A DNA stretch of 64,000 nucleotides from Pseudomaricurvus hydrocarbonicus (GTDB taxonomy: Bacteria > Pseudomonadota > Gammaproteobacteria > Pseudomonadales > Cellvibrionaceae), in contig NZ_JAAONZ010000002.1 of NCBI RefSeq assembly GCF_011602365.1, positions 248,001 to 312,000 of the forward strand. Reading direction: 5' to 3'. The notes under the pieces were generated by a model that saw only the letters and a program-made list of their open reading frames with translations, was not told the origin of the DNA and made no database searches. Below, piece by piece: positions 9,317 to 20,900 of the stretch. Each line of letters starts with the position of its first letter. Position 1 is the stretch's first letter. The position numbers and the translations under genes are program-made.

Positions 9317-11950
9317 ATGGACTACGGCATTTTTGTGCTGGCCAATCACCGCTTTGTCGAAAAGCTGGGGTACGACCACTTCGAGCAGCTGGAGTCTTCC
9401 AACCTGCTCGACCATACCGTGGAGCTGGACAAAGCCGCCCTGCGTGAATTTTTAACCCAGGCTTCCCATTCCGACGCGATCCAAAAGCACTTGCCTCAAC
9501 TCAGCGTGAACTTTCGCTCCGCCGACGGGCACATCTTTGCTGCAGAACTGTCCGGTTACTGCACCCATCTCGAGGGCAAGGATGTCATTGAAATACAAAT
9601 GGTGACCGAGGAGGACCGCAAGCTCGCTAACCGTGTGCGCAACCTGCCCTGGCGGTTGTACCTGTGCCTGATCTGTTTGCTGGCGATTACCGTTCTCCCC
9701 AACGCCATCTTACCCAAGCTGAACATCAACAACGCGCCCACCACGTTTTTACCACCCGACGCACTGAGCCGCCAATTTTACGATCACGTGCGAACGATTT
9801 TTCCCGACGATGAAGTCATCATTTTGCTGTTTGAAGGGGTTGCCCTCTTCTCCGATGGATTCTTGCAGGCTTACGATCAGCTGGGGTTTGAGATCGGTAA
9901 CCTGGAGGATGTGGACGATGTCATTGCCATCACCAGTCAGGACCACATTGAAGGGACTGACGAAGGCTTCCTGATCAGCCCGTTAGTGGATATCGAGCAG
10001 CTCGACGAGACCCGCCCTCAGGAGCGTCTGCAGCGAGCCATCGGCGACCGCTTTGCCCGCAACTCTCTGGTGGCCGCCGATGGCTCGGCCATTGCCATGG
10101 TGGTGATTCCCGTCAATCTGGATAACAGCATACTCAACCTCAAGCTGGAAGAGTCGATCCTCCAGCGGGTTAAAGAGCAGCAACTGGACGGTTATCTACG
10201 TGCTGTCAGCGGAGAAATTACCACCGACGTTGCCCAAATGCGGATGATTCTGCAGGACAACATGACGTTCATTCCCCTCACGGTAGCGACCGGCCTGCTA
10301 CTCACCTGGCTGCTGTTTCACCGCATGCTGGCCGTGGTCATTACCGGCGTGGTGACCGGTGCGGTGGTGAATAGCACCACCTCCCTGTTCGTGCTGTTTG
10401 ATCAACCCTTCAATTCCATTTCCAGTATCCTGCCGCCGCTGCTGTCGGCACTCACCATGGCGGCACTGGTGCATGTTTACAACGCGCTGCAATACACCTC
10501 GCTGCGGGGTCTAAACGGCCGCGAACGGGTCAATGCGGCCATGCAGGAAGTCAAACGCCCGGCACTGTTCAGCGCCCTCACGACCGCCATCGGGCTGGCA
10601 TCCCTCGGGTTCAGCTCGATTCCGCCCATCCGCATGTTTGGACTCTCCGCCGCGCTCGGGGTCTGTCTGGTTTACCTGATTGTCATACACCTGCTGCCCC
10701 CCATTCTGGTTCAGTTTGACCGCAAACCCTGGCCCAGGCGTCAGCACGGACTGCAATTTCTGGATCAACTGGTGAATGTGCTGGTACGCACCGGTATTCG
10801 CCATCCGGTGACCGTCATCGCGGTGGTTGTCCTGTCGCTGGCGGCCTCGGCGCCACTGATCGCCCGCATCAAGGTAGAAACCAATCTGCTGGAGTTTTTC
10901 CACGCCGATCACCCGCTGAGAGTGGACACTGCCCACATCGAAAACAAACTCGCCGGGACCCTGCCGCTGGAGATTGTCTTTACCGCGACCGACCCTGACT
11001 GGCTGCTGAAACCCGCGATATTGCAACAAATCAGGCAGCTCCAGACCGGACTGGAAAGCCTCACATCCGTCGATAAAACCCTCTCGGTGGCCGACTTTAT
11101 CGAAGAAATGAACTGGGGCTTTCACGCTGAAGACCCTAAATACCGCACCATTCCCGACGACGCCCAGCTGATCAGCCAATACCTGTTTGTCTACGACGGC
11201 GAAGACCTGTTTGATTTTATCGACAGCGATTACCTCAACGCTCGCGTGGCCATCAGTGCCAACGTGCACGGCGCCGAAGAAATTCGGCAACTGATTCAGG
11301 ATGTGCGCGAACAGCTGCGCAAGCGCCCCGGCTTACTGGGCGCAGACATTAAATGGGAAATTTCCGGAGCGGGTCGGCTGTTTGCCGATCAGGAAGCGTT
11401 GCTGATCGAAGGCCAGGGCAAAAGTCTGGGCGGTGCCCTGGTATTGATTTTTCTGCTTCTGTTGGCATCCTGGCGCTCACTGCGCGACGCCGCCCTGTGT
11501 ATGATTCCAAACCTGTCGCCCATCCTGTTGATTTTTATTGTCATGGGCCTGCTGCGCATCAACCTCGACATGGCCACCGCCATGATCGCCAGCGTTGCCG
11601 TCGGCATCGCCATTGACGACACCATTCACGTGTATCACGGCTTTATCCACCGTATCAAAGCTGGCAGGTCGCCGGTCACCGCCCTGGTGCGCGCCTATCA
11701 AACCGCCGGCCGCGCCGTGATGGTCACCACGTTTATCCTCTGCAGCCAGTTTTTATTGCTGCTCGCCAGCGCCTTCGTCCCCATGGGCTATTTTGGCTTG
11801 CTCTCCAGCATTGGCTTGATCGCCGCGCTGGTCTTCGATTTGCTGCTGTTACCCGCCATTCTGATACTGGTTTTCAGCTACTTCCCCTATAAGAAAAAAC
11901 GATCCCGCCATCACAAGAAGCATGTAGAACAGTTCGACGATACGCTTTAA
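9317..11950 (+). CDS. MMPL/RND-superfamily exporter with N-terminal PAS-like domain
   Basis: 877 residues. Residues about 111-130 form TM1, a large periplasmic loop follows, then a five-helix block (about 300-470); the pattern is repeated in the second half (TM near 490, loop, block near 690-860). The Asp pair VGIAIDDTIH in the C-terminal block fits proton relay in RND/MMPL proteins. Ahead of TM1, residues 1-95 look like a PAS domain (IFVLANHRFVEKLGY, then SADGHIFAAELSGY), unusual for this family. The open frame continues upstream to 9146 with PAS-cap-like sequence (KKEYQQRLASQRHA) but without ATG, GTG or TTG, so the true N-terminus is uncertain. It is probably an inner-membrane transporter of lipids or hydrophobic compounds working with the two preceding gene products. 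Confidence 0.85.
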   Translation: MDYGIFVLANHRFVEKLGYDHFEQLESSNLLDHTVELDKAALREFLTQASHSDAIQKHLPQLSVNFRSADGHIFAAELSGYCTHLEGKDVIEIQMVTEEDRKLANRVRNLPWRLYLCLICLLAITVLPNAILPKLNINNAPTTFLPPDALSRQFYDHVRTIFPDDEVIILLFEGVALFSDGFLQAYDQLGFEIGNLEDVDDVIAITSQDHIEGTDEGFLISPLVDIEQLDETRPQERLQRAIGDRFARNSLVAADGSAIAMVVIPVNLDNSILNLKLEESILQRVKEQQLDGYLRAVSGEITTDVAQMRMILQDNMTFIPLTVATGLLLTWLLFHRMLAVVITGVVTGAVVNSTTSLFVLFDQPFNSISSILPPLLSALTMAALVHVYNALQYTSLRGLNGRERVNAAMQEVKRPALFSALTTAIGLASLGFSSIPPIRMFGLSAALGVCLVYLIVIHLLPPILVQFDRKPWPRRQHGLQFLDQLVNVLVRTGIRHPVTVIAVVVLSLAASAPLIARIKVETNLLEFFHADHPLRVDTAHIENKLAGTLPLEIVFTATDPDWLLKPAILQQIRQLQTGLESLTSVDKTLSVADFIEEMNWGFHAEDPKYRTIPDDAQLISQYLFVYDGEDLFDFIDSDYLNARVAISANVHGAEEIRQLIQDVREQLRKRPGLLGADIKWEISGAGRLFADQEALLIEGQGKSLGGALVLIFLLLLASWRSLRDAALCMIPNLSPILLIFIVMGLLRINLDMATAMIASVAVGIAIDDTIHVYHGFIHRIKAGRSPVTALVRAYQTAGRAVMVTTFILCSQFLLLLASAFVPMGYFGLLSSIGLIAALVFDLLLLPAILILVFSYFPYKKKRSRHHKKHVEQFDDTL

Positions 11951-11960
11951 AGGAAAGAAT

Positions 11961-12030
11961 ATGTCGACATTGAGCCACAGACCCACTGGGGCGGTGACGC
12001 TGACCAGCTTTGGCGGGTAAACTGGTCAGC
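11961..12030 (+). other. Possible 19-codon leader ORF with hairpin
   Basis: Directly after the RND stop, AAAGGAAAGAAT precedes ATG at 11961, opening a 19-codon frame (MSTLSHRPTGAVTLTSFGG) that ends at 12020. Its end lies inside a hairpin with a perfect 9-base stem, GCTGACCAG (11999-12007) against CTGGTCAGC (12022-12030). There is no T-run, so it is not a simple terminator. It could be a leader or attenuator-like element ahead of the thioesterase gene, or chance. Confidence 0.3.
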
Positions 12031-12070
12031 CAATAACATCATTAATCCCACTTGAAGCAATTGCCTGACT

Positions 12071-12460
12071 ATGAAGCTCCCCGTCACCCGAACCACAGTA
12101 CAAACCCGCTATTCCGACACCGATGCCATGGGGCATATTTCTTCCGGCTCCTACGTCACCTTTATGGAAGTGGGCCGGCTCGACTTCTTTGACGAGCTCG
12201 AAAAGCTGACGCCCATGGCGGTTGGCATGGTGGTGGCCAACATCAATCTGGATTACATCCAGGAATGTGTTTACGGCGATCACATTGAGGTGGTGACCTG
12301 GTGTTCACGGGTGGGCACCAAAAGCATGACACTGCGCAATGAGATCTACGCTAATGGCACGCTGCGGGCAAAGGGCTCTGTCACCAGTGTCGGCTTTGAC
12401 ATGACCACCCGCAAAGCTGCGGCCCTGCCCGAGCAGTGGGAAGCGTCTGAGGCCGTCTAA
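12071..12460 (+). CDS. Hot-dog-fold acyl-CoA thioesterase (YbgC/FadM type)
   Basis: 129 residues with the 4-hydroxybenzoyl-CoA-thioesterase-family signature RYSDTDAMGHISSGSYVTFM (Asp in the usual catalytic position) and a single hot-dog domain. Such enzymes hydrolyse acyl-CoA in the cytoplasm. It lies 120 bases after the RND gene in the same direction, in keeping with a lipid-related cluster. Confidence 0.85.
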   Translation: MKLPVTRTTVQTRYSDTDAMGHISSGSYVTFMEVGRLDFFDELEKLTPMAVGMVVANINLDYIQECVYGDHIEVVTWCSRVGTKSMTLRNEIYANGTLRAKGSVTSVGFDMTTRKAAALPEQWEASEAV

Positions 12461-12492
12461 TTTGAGGCCGCCTAATCTAAGGCCATCTAAAA
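12448..12492. repeat. 15-base tandem repeat, 3 copies, covering the thioesterase stop codon
   Basis: Units TGAGGCCGTCTAATT, TGAGGCCGCCTAATC and TAAGGCCATCTAAAA. The first copy includes the stop codon of the thioesterase, so this expansion arose at the very end of a gene. Confidence 0.8.
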
Positions 12493-12576
12493 GAGTACAC
12501 CGGAGCCCTGGCGGCAAAGAGTCTGTAAACTCGAATGGCTAATGTTGCATAACGGACGAGAAAACGAATATAGCCT

Positions 12577-13719
12577 TTACATCTTGCCGCGCGTTATCGT
12601 CATTAACCGTTGGGCCAACGCATAAGCACCTGCCGCGCCCAACTCTGCCAATAGCTCTTCTGACAACTGTCGGATTTTTCCCGGCAGAGCCCCCATGCTG
12701 CCGTGTTGAGCCGCCACCTCCAAATACAAGGTCGCCAGGGTTTCCTCCAGCGCCCGATACTTGTCATCCCCGAGCGCCTTGTGAATGGATGCCTCCAACT
12801 CCCGCACACTGGCCAAAATCTCCACCAGCAGTTCCGAACCCAGCGGTGACAATCGTAAAATCACTTGTCGCTTATCGGTCGGATCCGGCTCGCGAACAAT
12901 GTACCCCTGTTGCTCAAGCTCTGCTGCCGTCACGGCAACGGCTTGTTTGCTGACACCCGTCACCGACGCGATGTACTGAATTTTTTGGCCTTCCTGGCTG
13001 ATCAAACCGAGCACCTGGCCAAGGTTGGCGCGCAACCCCTGAAACCCTTTATCACTCAAGGACGTGAACAGTGCCCGGCGAAACTCCCGGTTCAGCACGG
13101 ACGACAACTGATTCAAACGGGTAGACCCGCTCTTGAAGGCGTCACTGCCAGCGTGTTCGCCATCCATCGTGGACTCCAGCACCCGCAACTCCGGCAGTTC
13201 AATCTTGCGAATGCGACACAGCGCCTCCAGCAGACCGATTAACTCTTGCAGACGCTCTTCACCCACTTTGCTGGCAAATTCGTGCTGCAGTTCAACCATG
13301 TGCTGAACCCCGTCCTGCAACAGCTGCCGCCCCTTGGCCGACAGTGACAACAAACTGGAACGGCTGTCTTGCGGGTGTTTTCGACGCTCGATGTAGTCCA
13401 GCGTCTCCAGCTCGCGAATGACCTTACTGCACGCCTGCTTGCTGATCCCCAGCTTGGCCGCCAGTTCACCGGGGGAGTGATCCTGTTCCGCCAACAAGGA
13501 GATATACCCCTCATAGGACAAACTCAGCTTTTCGTAGCGCTGGCTGGCCATCAGCCTGTCCTGGGTGCTCTTCTGGACAAAGTGCGTCACCGCGATCAAA
13601 TGCGCCACCAGCCCCTGACTGGTGAGCCCCAGGTCCTTATCGAGGTGGGTATCCGCACGGCTGATGTTGGCTTGAGTCTTGATAGGGGTTTGAGTCTTGG
13701 TTTTGGCTGAAGTGTTCAT
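12577..13719 (-). CDS. Tandem-domain MarR family regulator (two MarR domains in one chain)
   Basis: 380 residues. Two winged-helix MarR domains follow each other: the first with recognition region KLGISKQACSKVIRELE (about 89-105) and wing HPQDSRSSLLSL, the second with VTGVSKQAVAVTAAELE (about 253-269) and wing DPTDKRQVILRL. MarR proteins normally dimerise as 140-160-residue monomers; this looks like a covalent pseudo-dimer. The start at 13719 (MNTSAKTKTQ) is the last ATG before the first domain; the longer frame runs into the umuD promoter. It is divergent from umuDC and shares that 110-base gap. Confidence 0.85.
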   Translation of the reverse strand: MNTSAKTKTQTPIKTQANISRADTHLDKDLGLTSQGLVAHLIAVTHFVQKSTQDRLMASQRYEKLSLSYEGYISLLAEQDHSPGELAAKLGISKQACSKVIRELETLDYIERRKHPQDSRSSLLSLSAKGRQLLQDGVQHMVELQHEFASKVGEERLQELIGLLEALCRIRKIELPELRVLESTMDGEHAGSDAFKSGSTRLNQLSSVLNREFRRALFTSLSDKGFQGLRANLGQVLGLISQEGQKIQYIASVTGVSKQAVAVTAAELEQQGYIVREPDPTDKRQVILRLSPLGSELLVEILASVRELEASIHKALGDDKYRALEETLATLYLEVAAQHGSMGALPGKIRQLSEELLAELGAAGAYALAQRLMTITRGKM

Positions 13720-13797
13720 GCAAATATAGTAAACCAGAATTGTCGTAATACACACCACAACGCTTTCCCTTGGCAAACTGTAAGCCCGGAATATATA

Positions 13798-13813
13798 CTG
13801 TACACATATACAG
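13798..13813 (+). promoter_or_regulatory. LexA (SOS) box upstream of umuD
   Basis: CTGT-ACACATAT-ACAG is a perfect match to the gammaproteobacterial LexA consensus CTGT-N8-ACAG. It ends 17 bases before the umuD start codon, so LexA bound here would block initiation. It may also affect the divergent MarR gene. Confidence 0.93.
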
Positions 13814-13830
13814 TATTTTGAGTTAAATGC

Positions 13831-14217
13831 ATGAAATTGATCTTGTACAGCCACGCCGTGCAGGCCGGCTTCCCCTCCCCGGCGGACGATTACAAAGAGG
13901 GCTCGTTGAGTCTGGATGAGCATTTAATTACCCATCCGGCGGCCACCTATCTGGCCAGGGCCAGCGGCGATTCCATGCAGGGGGTGGGGATTTTTGATCG
14001 GGACCTGCTGATTGTCGACCGCTCCCTGGAGCCGCTACAGAACGATGTGGTGGTCGTGGCCATCGATGGCGAGCTCTGTTGCAAGCAGCTCGACAAGAAC
14101 CACCACTGCCTGCGATCCGCCAATCGTCACTACCCTCCAATTGCCATTCGCGAAGACCAGGACATCCTCATTGAGGGAGTGGTCATGGCCTCCATCCGCT
14201 ACCACAGGCCCCGCTGA
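13831..14217 (+). CDS. umuD: UmuD, self-cleaving subunit of DNA polymerase V
   Basis: 128 residues of the S24 (LexA-like) peptidase family. Serine 48 in ASGDSM and Lys85 in ELCCKQL form the catalytic dyad; Ala12-Gly13 in VQAGFPSP is the expected self-cleavage site. The N-terminal arm is about 12 residues shorter than in E. coli UmuD. RecA-stimulated cleavage gives UmuD', which activates UmuC for lesion bypass. The stop overlaps the umuC start by one base (TGATG), so the two genes are translationally coupled; control is by the LexA box at 13798. Confidence 0.95.
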   Translation: MKLILYSHAVQAGFPSPADDYKEGSLSLDEHLITHPAATYLARASGDSMQGVGIFDRDLLIVDRSLEPLQNDVVVVAIDGELCCKQLDKNHHCLRSANRHYPPIAIREDQDILIEGVVMASIRYHRPR

Positions 14218-15473
14218 TGCTGGCGCTGGTGGATTGCAACAGCTGCTACGCCAGCTGTGAACAGGTCTTCAGGCCCGACCTGCGGGGCAAACCGGTGGTG
14301 GTCCTGTCGAACAACGACGGCTTTGTGGTGGCCCGTTCCAAAGAAGCCAAGGCCCTGGGCATTGGCGACCTGCAGGCTTTTTTCAAGGTCGAGCACCTGT
14401 TACGCCAGCACGGCGTGGCGATATTCAGCAGCAATTACCCCCTGTATGGCGACATCAGTAATCGAGTAATGATGACACTGCGCCACTTCGCGCCTCAGGT
14501 CGAAGTCTATTCCATCGATGAAATGTTCCTTCAGTTTGATGGCATGAACGAAGACTGGAAACGCTATGGGCAGACCATCCGCGAAACCCTGTGGCGCGAT
14601 GTGCGCATGCCCGTCGGGGTCGGCATCGCCCCCAGCAAAACCCTCACCAAGCTGGCCAACCGTGCCGCCAAGAACATCCCCCAGTGCGCGGGGGTCTGCG
14701 TGCTCGACGAGCCCCACAAATGGCAGTGGCTGCAACAGCGAACCCCGGTCACCAAAATCTGGGGGATTGCCAAACGCCTCGCCCGCAGGCTGGCCGAATG
14801 CGACATTCACACCGCTTACGACCTGGCCCGCGCCAACCCCAAAATCCTCCGCCGCCGGCTCAGCATCAACATCGAAAGAACCATTGAAGAACTCAACGGC
14901 ACTCCCTGTATTCCTATGGACAGTCAGCCACCGGCGAAACGGCAAATCTATTGCACACGCTCTTTTGGCGAAAAGCTCGGTGAACTCGAACCCATACTGC
15001 AAGCCATCACCGTATACGCCTGCCGGGCGACCGAGAAACTGCGCCAACAGCAATCCCTGGCGCAATCGATGCACGTGTTCCTGCACACCTCTCCGTTCGA
15101 ACCCGGGTACTTCAGCAACAGCACCGTCGTCCAGCTCCCCTACGCCACCGATGACAGTCGCCTGATTGCCCACTGCGCCAAAGAAACTCTCCGGGGTTTG
15201 TACAAACCCCACCACCGCTTTCTCAAGGCCGGCGTGGGGCTACTGGAATTGATCAGTAAAGAGCACTACCAGCAACAGGACTTCTTTCACCCCGGCCAGT
15301 CGCCCAAAACGGATCAGCTCATGCAGGTGATCGACACGATCAATCGCAACTACGGCCGGGGAACGCTGTTTCTGGGGGCGGAAGGTGTCACAAAAAAATG
15401 GAAGATGCGGCAACATTACACCTCACCCGCCTACACCACGCGCTGGCAGGAATTGCCCGTCATCAAGTCATGA
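14217..15473 (+). CDS. umuC: UmuC, Y-family DNA polymerase V catalytic subunit
   Basis: 418 residues. Active-site motifs of Y-family polymerases are present: [15 protein letters not shown] at the N-terminus and [10 protein letters not shown] near residue 100, followed by the helix-hairpin-helix region ([14 protein letters not shown]) and the C-terminal DUF4113 region. Length matches E. coli UmuC. Second gene of the SOS-controlled umuDC operon. Confidence 0.96.
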   Translation: MLALVDCNSCYASCEQVFRPDLRGKPVVVLSNNDGFVVARSKEAKALGIGDLQAFFKVEHLLRQHGVAIFSSNYPLYGDISNRVMMTLRHFAPQVEVYSIDEMFLQFDGMNEDWKRYGQTIRETLWRDVRMPVGVGIAPSKTLTKLANRAAKNIPQCAGVCVLDEPHKWQWLQQRTPVTKIWGIAKRLARRLAECDIHTAYDLARANPKILRRRLSINIERTIEELNGTPCIPMDSQPPAKRQIYCTRSFGEKLGELEPILQAITVYACRATEKLRQQQSLAQSMHVFLHTSPFEPGYFSNSTVVQLPYATDDSRLIAHCAKETLRGLYKPHHRFLKAGVGLLELISKEHYQQQDFFHPGQSPKTDQLMQVIDTINRNYGRGTLFLGAEGVTKKWKMRQHYTSPAYTTRWQELPVIKS

Positions 15474-15489
15474 GCCCGCGAGTAGCGCA

Positions 15490-15518
15490 CAAAAAAAGCG
15501 GCGTATCGCTACGCCGCT
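15490..15518 (-). terminator. Rho-independent terminator of katG
   Basis: Stem GCGGCGTA / TACGCCGC (15498-15505 and 15510-15517) with a 4-base loop, followed on the minus strand by a run of T (the A-run at 15491-15497). It lies after katG in katG's direction; in the umuC direction no T-run follows. Confidence 0.85.
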
Positions 15519-15537
15519 GTGGGATATGAATCCGTTG

Positions 15538-15627
15538 TTAACCTGAGTCCAATGGTTAACGCCGGTCTCATGGTTAACGCCTGTTTCATGGTTAACGCCG
15601 ACCTCATGATTAACGCTGATCCTGGGG
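15538..15627. repeat. 18-base tandem repeat, 5 copies
   Basis: Units of the form TTAACGCCGGTCTCATGG follow each other from 15538 to 15627, with divergence at the ends. They fill the gap between the terminator and the katG stop. A rightward frame crossing them (15519-15911) only translates the repeat and the reverse of katG. Confidence 0.88.
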
Positions 15628-15648
15628 GCCGGCAATTAAACCCAAACC

Positions 15649-18006
<2,358 letters not shown>

Positions 18007-18368
18007 TTACTTTACGTTTTTATAATCAAATAGTTATATAGGTGACGGCTGGCGTTTAAGGTAATTAAATTCCTCTATCGGCGAGATTTTTATTGGCTAT
18101 ATGAGTCTTTTAATGGGCAAAGCAGGCTGTTTCCCGAGCAGCCCTCTCGACGAAGGGTTGCTTTTGAAGATAGCACAAGGATTGCTAAAGGAGGGGTAGC
18201 GATACAGAGAGTGGACTGAATATGATTGAATACGCGCCAGTATTTGTTTCGAGTAAGATCTTAATTGGGTACTGGCTATAGCGATAAGAAATAATTCTTC
18301 GCCAGACTCAAATTCGAAGTCGATCAGGGACAAGACCTGAGGCAACGCCGGCAATACCCGCCGAACGC

Positions 18369-19325
18369 TCAAAGGCCAGAACGATCTTCCAACGCTTCAC
18401 GCTTTTTGTGTTCTTCTAACGCCATCTGATACGCCTCTTCCCCAAACAGGGGCTTCACAAGCCTCTGCCAGTTGCGGCGGACCACCTCATCGGTGGTTTC
18501 GGTTACCCACTCGCCTTCTACCGCGGATTTTATGGGGCTGTCGCCCGGGTATTGGAGATACAGGCTGTTGATGATCGGGTCGGTAATTTGTTCTTCTGAC
18601 ACCCGTAAGAAGTCACGTTTCCCCCCTTTTAGCGCGATGTCATGATTCACGCTGTAAGTGAAAGCCAATTCGATCATAAAATTTCTATTAACCGGAAGAG
18701 CATAGCTTGTCACTATTGCATCGAATGGTGCTGAAATGCTGTAGCGAAGCCAGTTTTGGCTTTCAGATATATGATTCCAATAACGTGCATCCACCCTACC
18801 CCCCAACATAGTAGCTATTCCCGCCACGTTGTATGCCAACTCAAAATTCCAACTACCATCCCGATGCCGAACCTCTTCGTTATGCGCTTTATAACGACGC
18901 AATAAAAGCTCTTCAATGGCAAACATAAAATCCAGACGATCTGTCACATCATAAGGCTGGGAATGAATTCGTTTCAGAGAGTTGGGATGGATTCTTTGCA
19001 CGCTCATTTCCAGCATGACAGTACCGAGCTCAGCACCGAACCAACCGGGTTCCTTAATATCCCACCAGCGGCGCAGCAAATGGCCCGCGGTTAAATCATC
19101 AAACAGATCCACTTGATTGATCTCCAGCTGCTCCACCAAATTCTCGGCCGGCAAATCCTTACTAAAACCCTCTGGCAGATCAAAGCTGAACGGATAACCG
19201 CCGATATTCACCCGACGCTGGGATACGACAGACTCTTTCGCCGAAGCGGAAAACGGCAGCAGGCTGCTCAGGATGGATAACATAGAAATAATTCCCAGAA
19301 ATAATCGTGGATGATTGCGCTTCAT
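18369..19325 (-). CDS. Secreted protein, candidate immunity partner of the lipase-like gene
   Basis: 318 residues with a signal peptide (hydrophobic about 8-27, cut near SASA-K). After it, the segment RRVNIGGYPFSFDLPEGF followed by a long alpha/beta region recalls Tli4-type immunity proteins of type VI lipase effectors, but I cannot confirm the family from sequence alone. Its start overlaps the stop of the lipase-like gene by 4 bases (19322-19325), so the two are translationally coupled and probably made in fixed ratio. A periplasmic partner protecting against the lipase is an inference. Confidence 0.6.
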   Translation of the reverse strand: MKRNHPRLFLGIISMLSILSSLLPFSASAKESVVSQRRVNIGGYPFSFDLPEGFSKDLPAENLVEQLEINQVDLFDDLTAGHLLRRWWDIKEPGWFGAELGTVMLEMSVQRIHPNSLKRIHSQPYDVTDRLDFMFAIEELLLRRYKAHNEEVRHRDGSWNFELAYNVAGIATMLGGRVDARYWNHISESQNWLRYSISAPFDAIVTSYALPVNRNFMIELAFTYSVNHDIALKGGKRDFLRVSEEQITDPIINSLYLQYPGDSPIKSAVEGEWVTETTDEVVRRNWQRLVKPLFGEEAYQMALEEHKKREALEDRSGL

Positions 19326-20548
19326 GGCAGGTAGTTTTTAATCACTTTAACCGTCTGAGTGACGACTTTCCCGGAACGGTGAAACCCTTGCTGCATAAGA
19401 TTGCGCCCCTTCCCTGGCCCAGTGATCATATTCTGCTCCCATTGTTGCTGGCTTTGTACCAGCGTATGGGGGCTCTGGACGATGGAGCCCCGAGTGACGT
19501 GATTCGTGTAGAGTACAGACCCCAACAATTTGCGTGGATTTGCGGTATTTGCCCCTAAGATATTGGTGACAAAATCGTAATCGTGGGCCCGGATCGCAAT
19601 CAGCTCGACCCCGGCTCGATCCAGCAATCGCCTGGAACGCCAATTATTATTGGCATTGCCATGAAAAGCCACTCTTTGCTTATCCAGCAGCCCCTTCTGT
19701 TCGTTTTTTATGCCATTAAAAGTACGATGACGTAACGCCGAGCGGCTGTGGTTGTTGAGTAAATACCGCACCCCCTCCACAAAAATCAAACCGCCCTGGC
19801 TGTGCACAACCCAGTAGGTTTCTTTGCCCCCATCTTGGGTGCTCTTCAGCACCGCCGCAAATTGCCGTGTTACCAGCGTGGTAAAACCCAGTTTATCCTG
19901 CACCGATTCCCAGGTATCGCCATAGCCCCCCACAGTAGGATTATGAAACAGCGAGAACTCCTGTACGCCATCGCCAAACTCAACCGACAGATGACTGCCC
20001 ATCAGCCATTGCGCTTTGGTCAGGTTATTGGCTTGGCCATTGACCGCTGCATGGGTGGTCATCACTGTATCGGTTTTACCCATTACCCGCCAACTGCCAT
20101 AAGAGTTGCGTGCCACAAGATACAGCCCCGGCTGCTCTGCGGCATCACGCAATCGCTGTAAGTGCGGTACGGGCTGAATATTGAAGACCACGACTTGTCC
20201 ACTATGAACCTGATAATCAATCCGAAAGGTATTCTTAACTAACACACTATAGGTAGAAACACTTCCTTTAAGCTTCTTTCCGTTGATAGCATACGGAGTG
20301 GCCCGCAACATCAATAATGCATCATTCAAGTCTCCAGATTCCCGCCGCCCTCTCTCGTTATCCGAAACATGTTGAGCATAGCCGCTCAAAAGTACCTTAT
20401 AACCACTGACTTCTGATGAAGGATCCAAGTTATGACTAAAAACAATCATCGGCCTTTGATTCAGAAACAGAACCTCCTGTGGCGAAACCTGTGGATCACC
20501 ATGCGCAAGTACTAAATGGGTAATTGTTTGAAGGTGGGCATCCATCAC
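19322..20548 (-). CDS. Lipase-like alpha/beta hydrolase, possible type VI effector
   Basis: About 408 residues; GTG at 20548 or ATG at 20545 may start it, with AAGGA upstream. There is no signal peptide. The nucleophile elbow is VVHSQGG with Ser250, in the HSQG form common in Tle-type phospholipase effectors; a preceding segment (FSLFHNPTVGGYGDTWESV) and the later Asp/His-rich part (IAIRAHDYDF) could supply the rest of the triad. Lack of a secretion signal, together with coupled translation to a secreted partner, suggests a secreted antibacterial lipase with immunity protein. No VgrG, PAAR or other type VI gene is in the window. Confidence 0.6.
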   Translation of the reverse strand: MMDAHLQTITHLVLAHGDPQVSPQEVLFLNQRPMIVFSHNLDPSSEVSGYKVLLSGYAQHVSDNERGRRESGDLNDALLMLRATPYAINGKKLKGSVSTYSVLVKNTFRIDYQVHSGQVVVFNIQPVPHLQRLRDAAEQPGLYLVARNSYGSWRVMGKTDTVMTTHAAVNGQANNLTKAQWLMGSHLSVEFGDGVQEFSLFHNPTVGGYGDTWESVQDKLGFTTLVTRQFAAVLKSTQDGGKETYWVVHSQGGLIFVEGVRYLLNNHSRSALRHRTFNGIKNEQKGLLDKQRVAFHGNANNNWRSRRLLDRAGVELIAIRAHDYDFVTNILGANTANPRKLLGSVLYTNHVTRGSIVQSPHTLVQSQQQWEQNMITGPGKGRNLMQQGFHRSGKVVTQTVKVIKNYLP

Positions 20549-20665
20549 TGATCATCCTTGATCTCGCGGGAAAGAAAGTTGAAATTGTACGAGGTAACGC
20601 AAGCGCAACCAATTGCACTTTAGACTGAATTTTCAATAGGTAAGGTCAGAGTGACGGTTTGTAAT

Positions 20666-20789
<124 letters not shown>

Positions 20790-20843
20790 AATTATAAAAG
20801 GATAAGGCCCGTCAAAAGAAAAACCTTAAAGAAAAGATAGCCG

Positions 20844-20882
20844 CGCTGCAATCCACCCTACCTTTATGGATGGACTGCAGCG
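20844..20882 (-). terminator. Probable terminator of the acyl-CoA synthetase gene
   Basis: Imperfect hairpin with CGCTGCA (20844-20850) pairing with TGCAGCG (20876-20882), extended inward with two mismatches. On the minus strand it is followed by a T-rich stretch (A-rich on the plus strand at 20816-20836). Confidence 0.6.
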
Positions 20883-20900
20883 TGGCAGGCGTTTAAAGAA

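Noticed and set aside
18097-18372. 91-codon leftward frame starting with TTG next to the secreted-protein gene
   Set aside because: No ribosome site of its own, no recognisable domain and unusual composition; its overlap with the preceding stop is probably chance.
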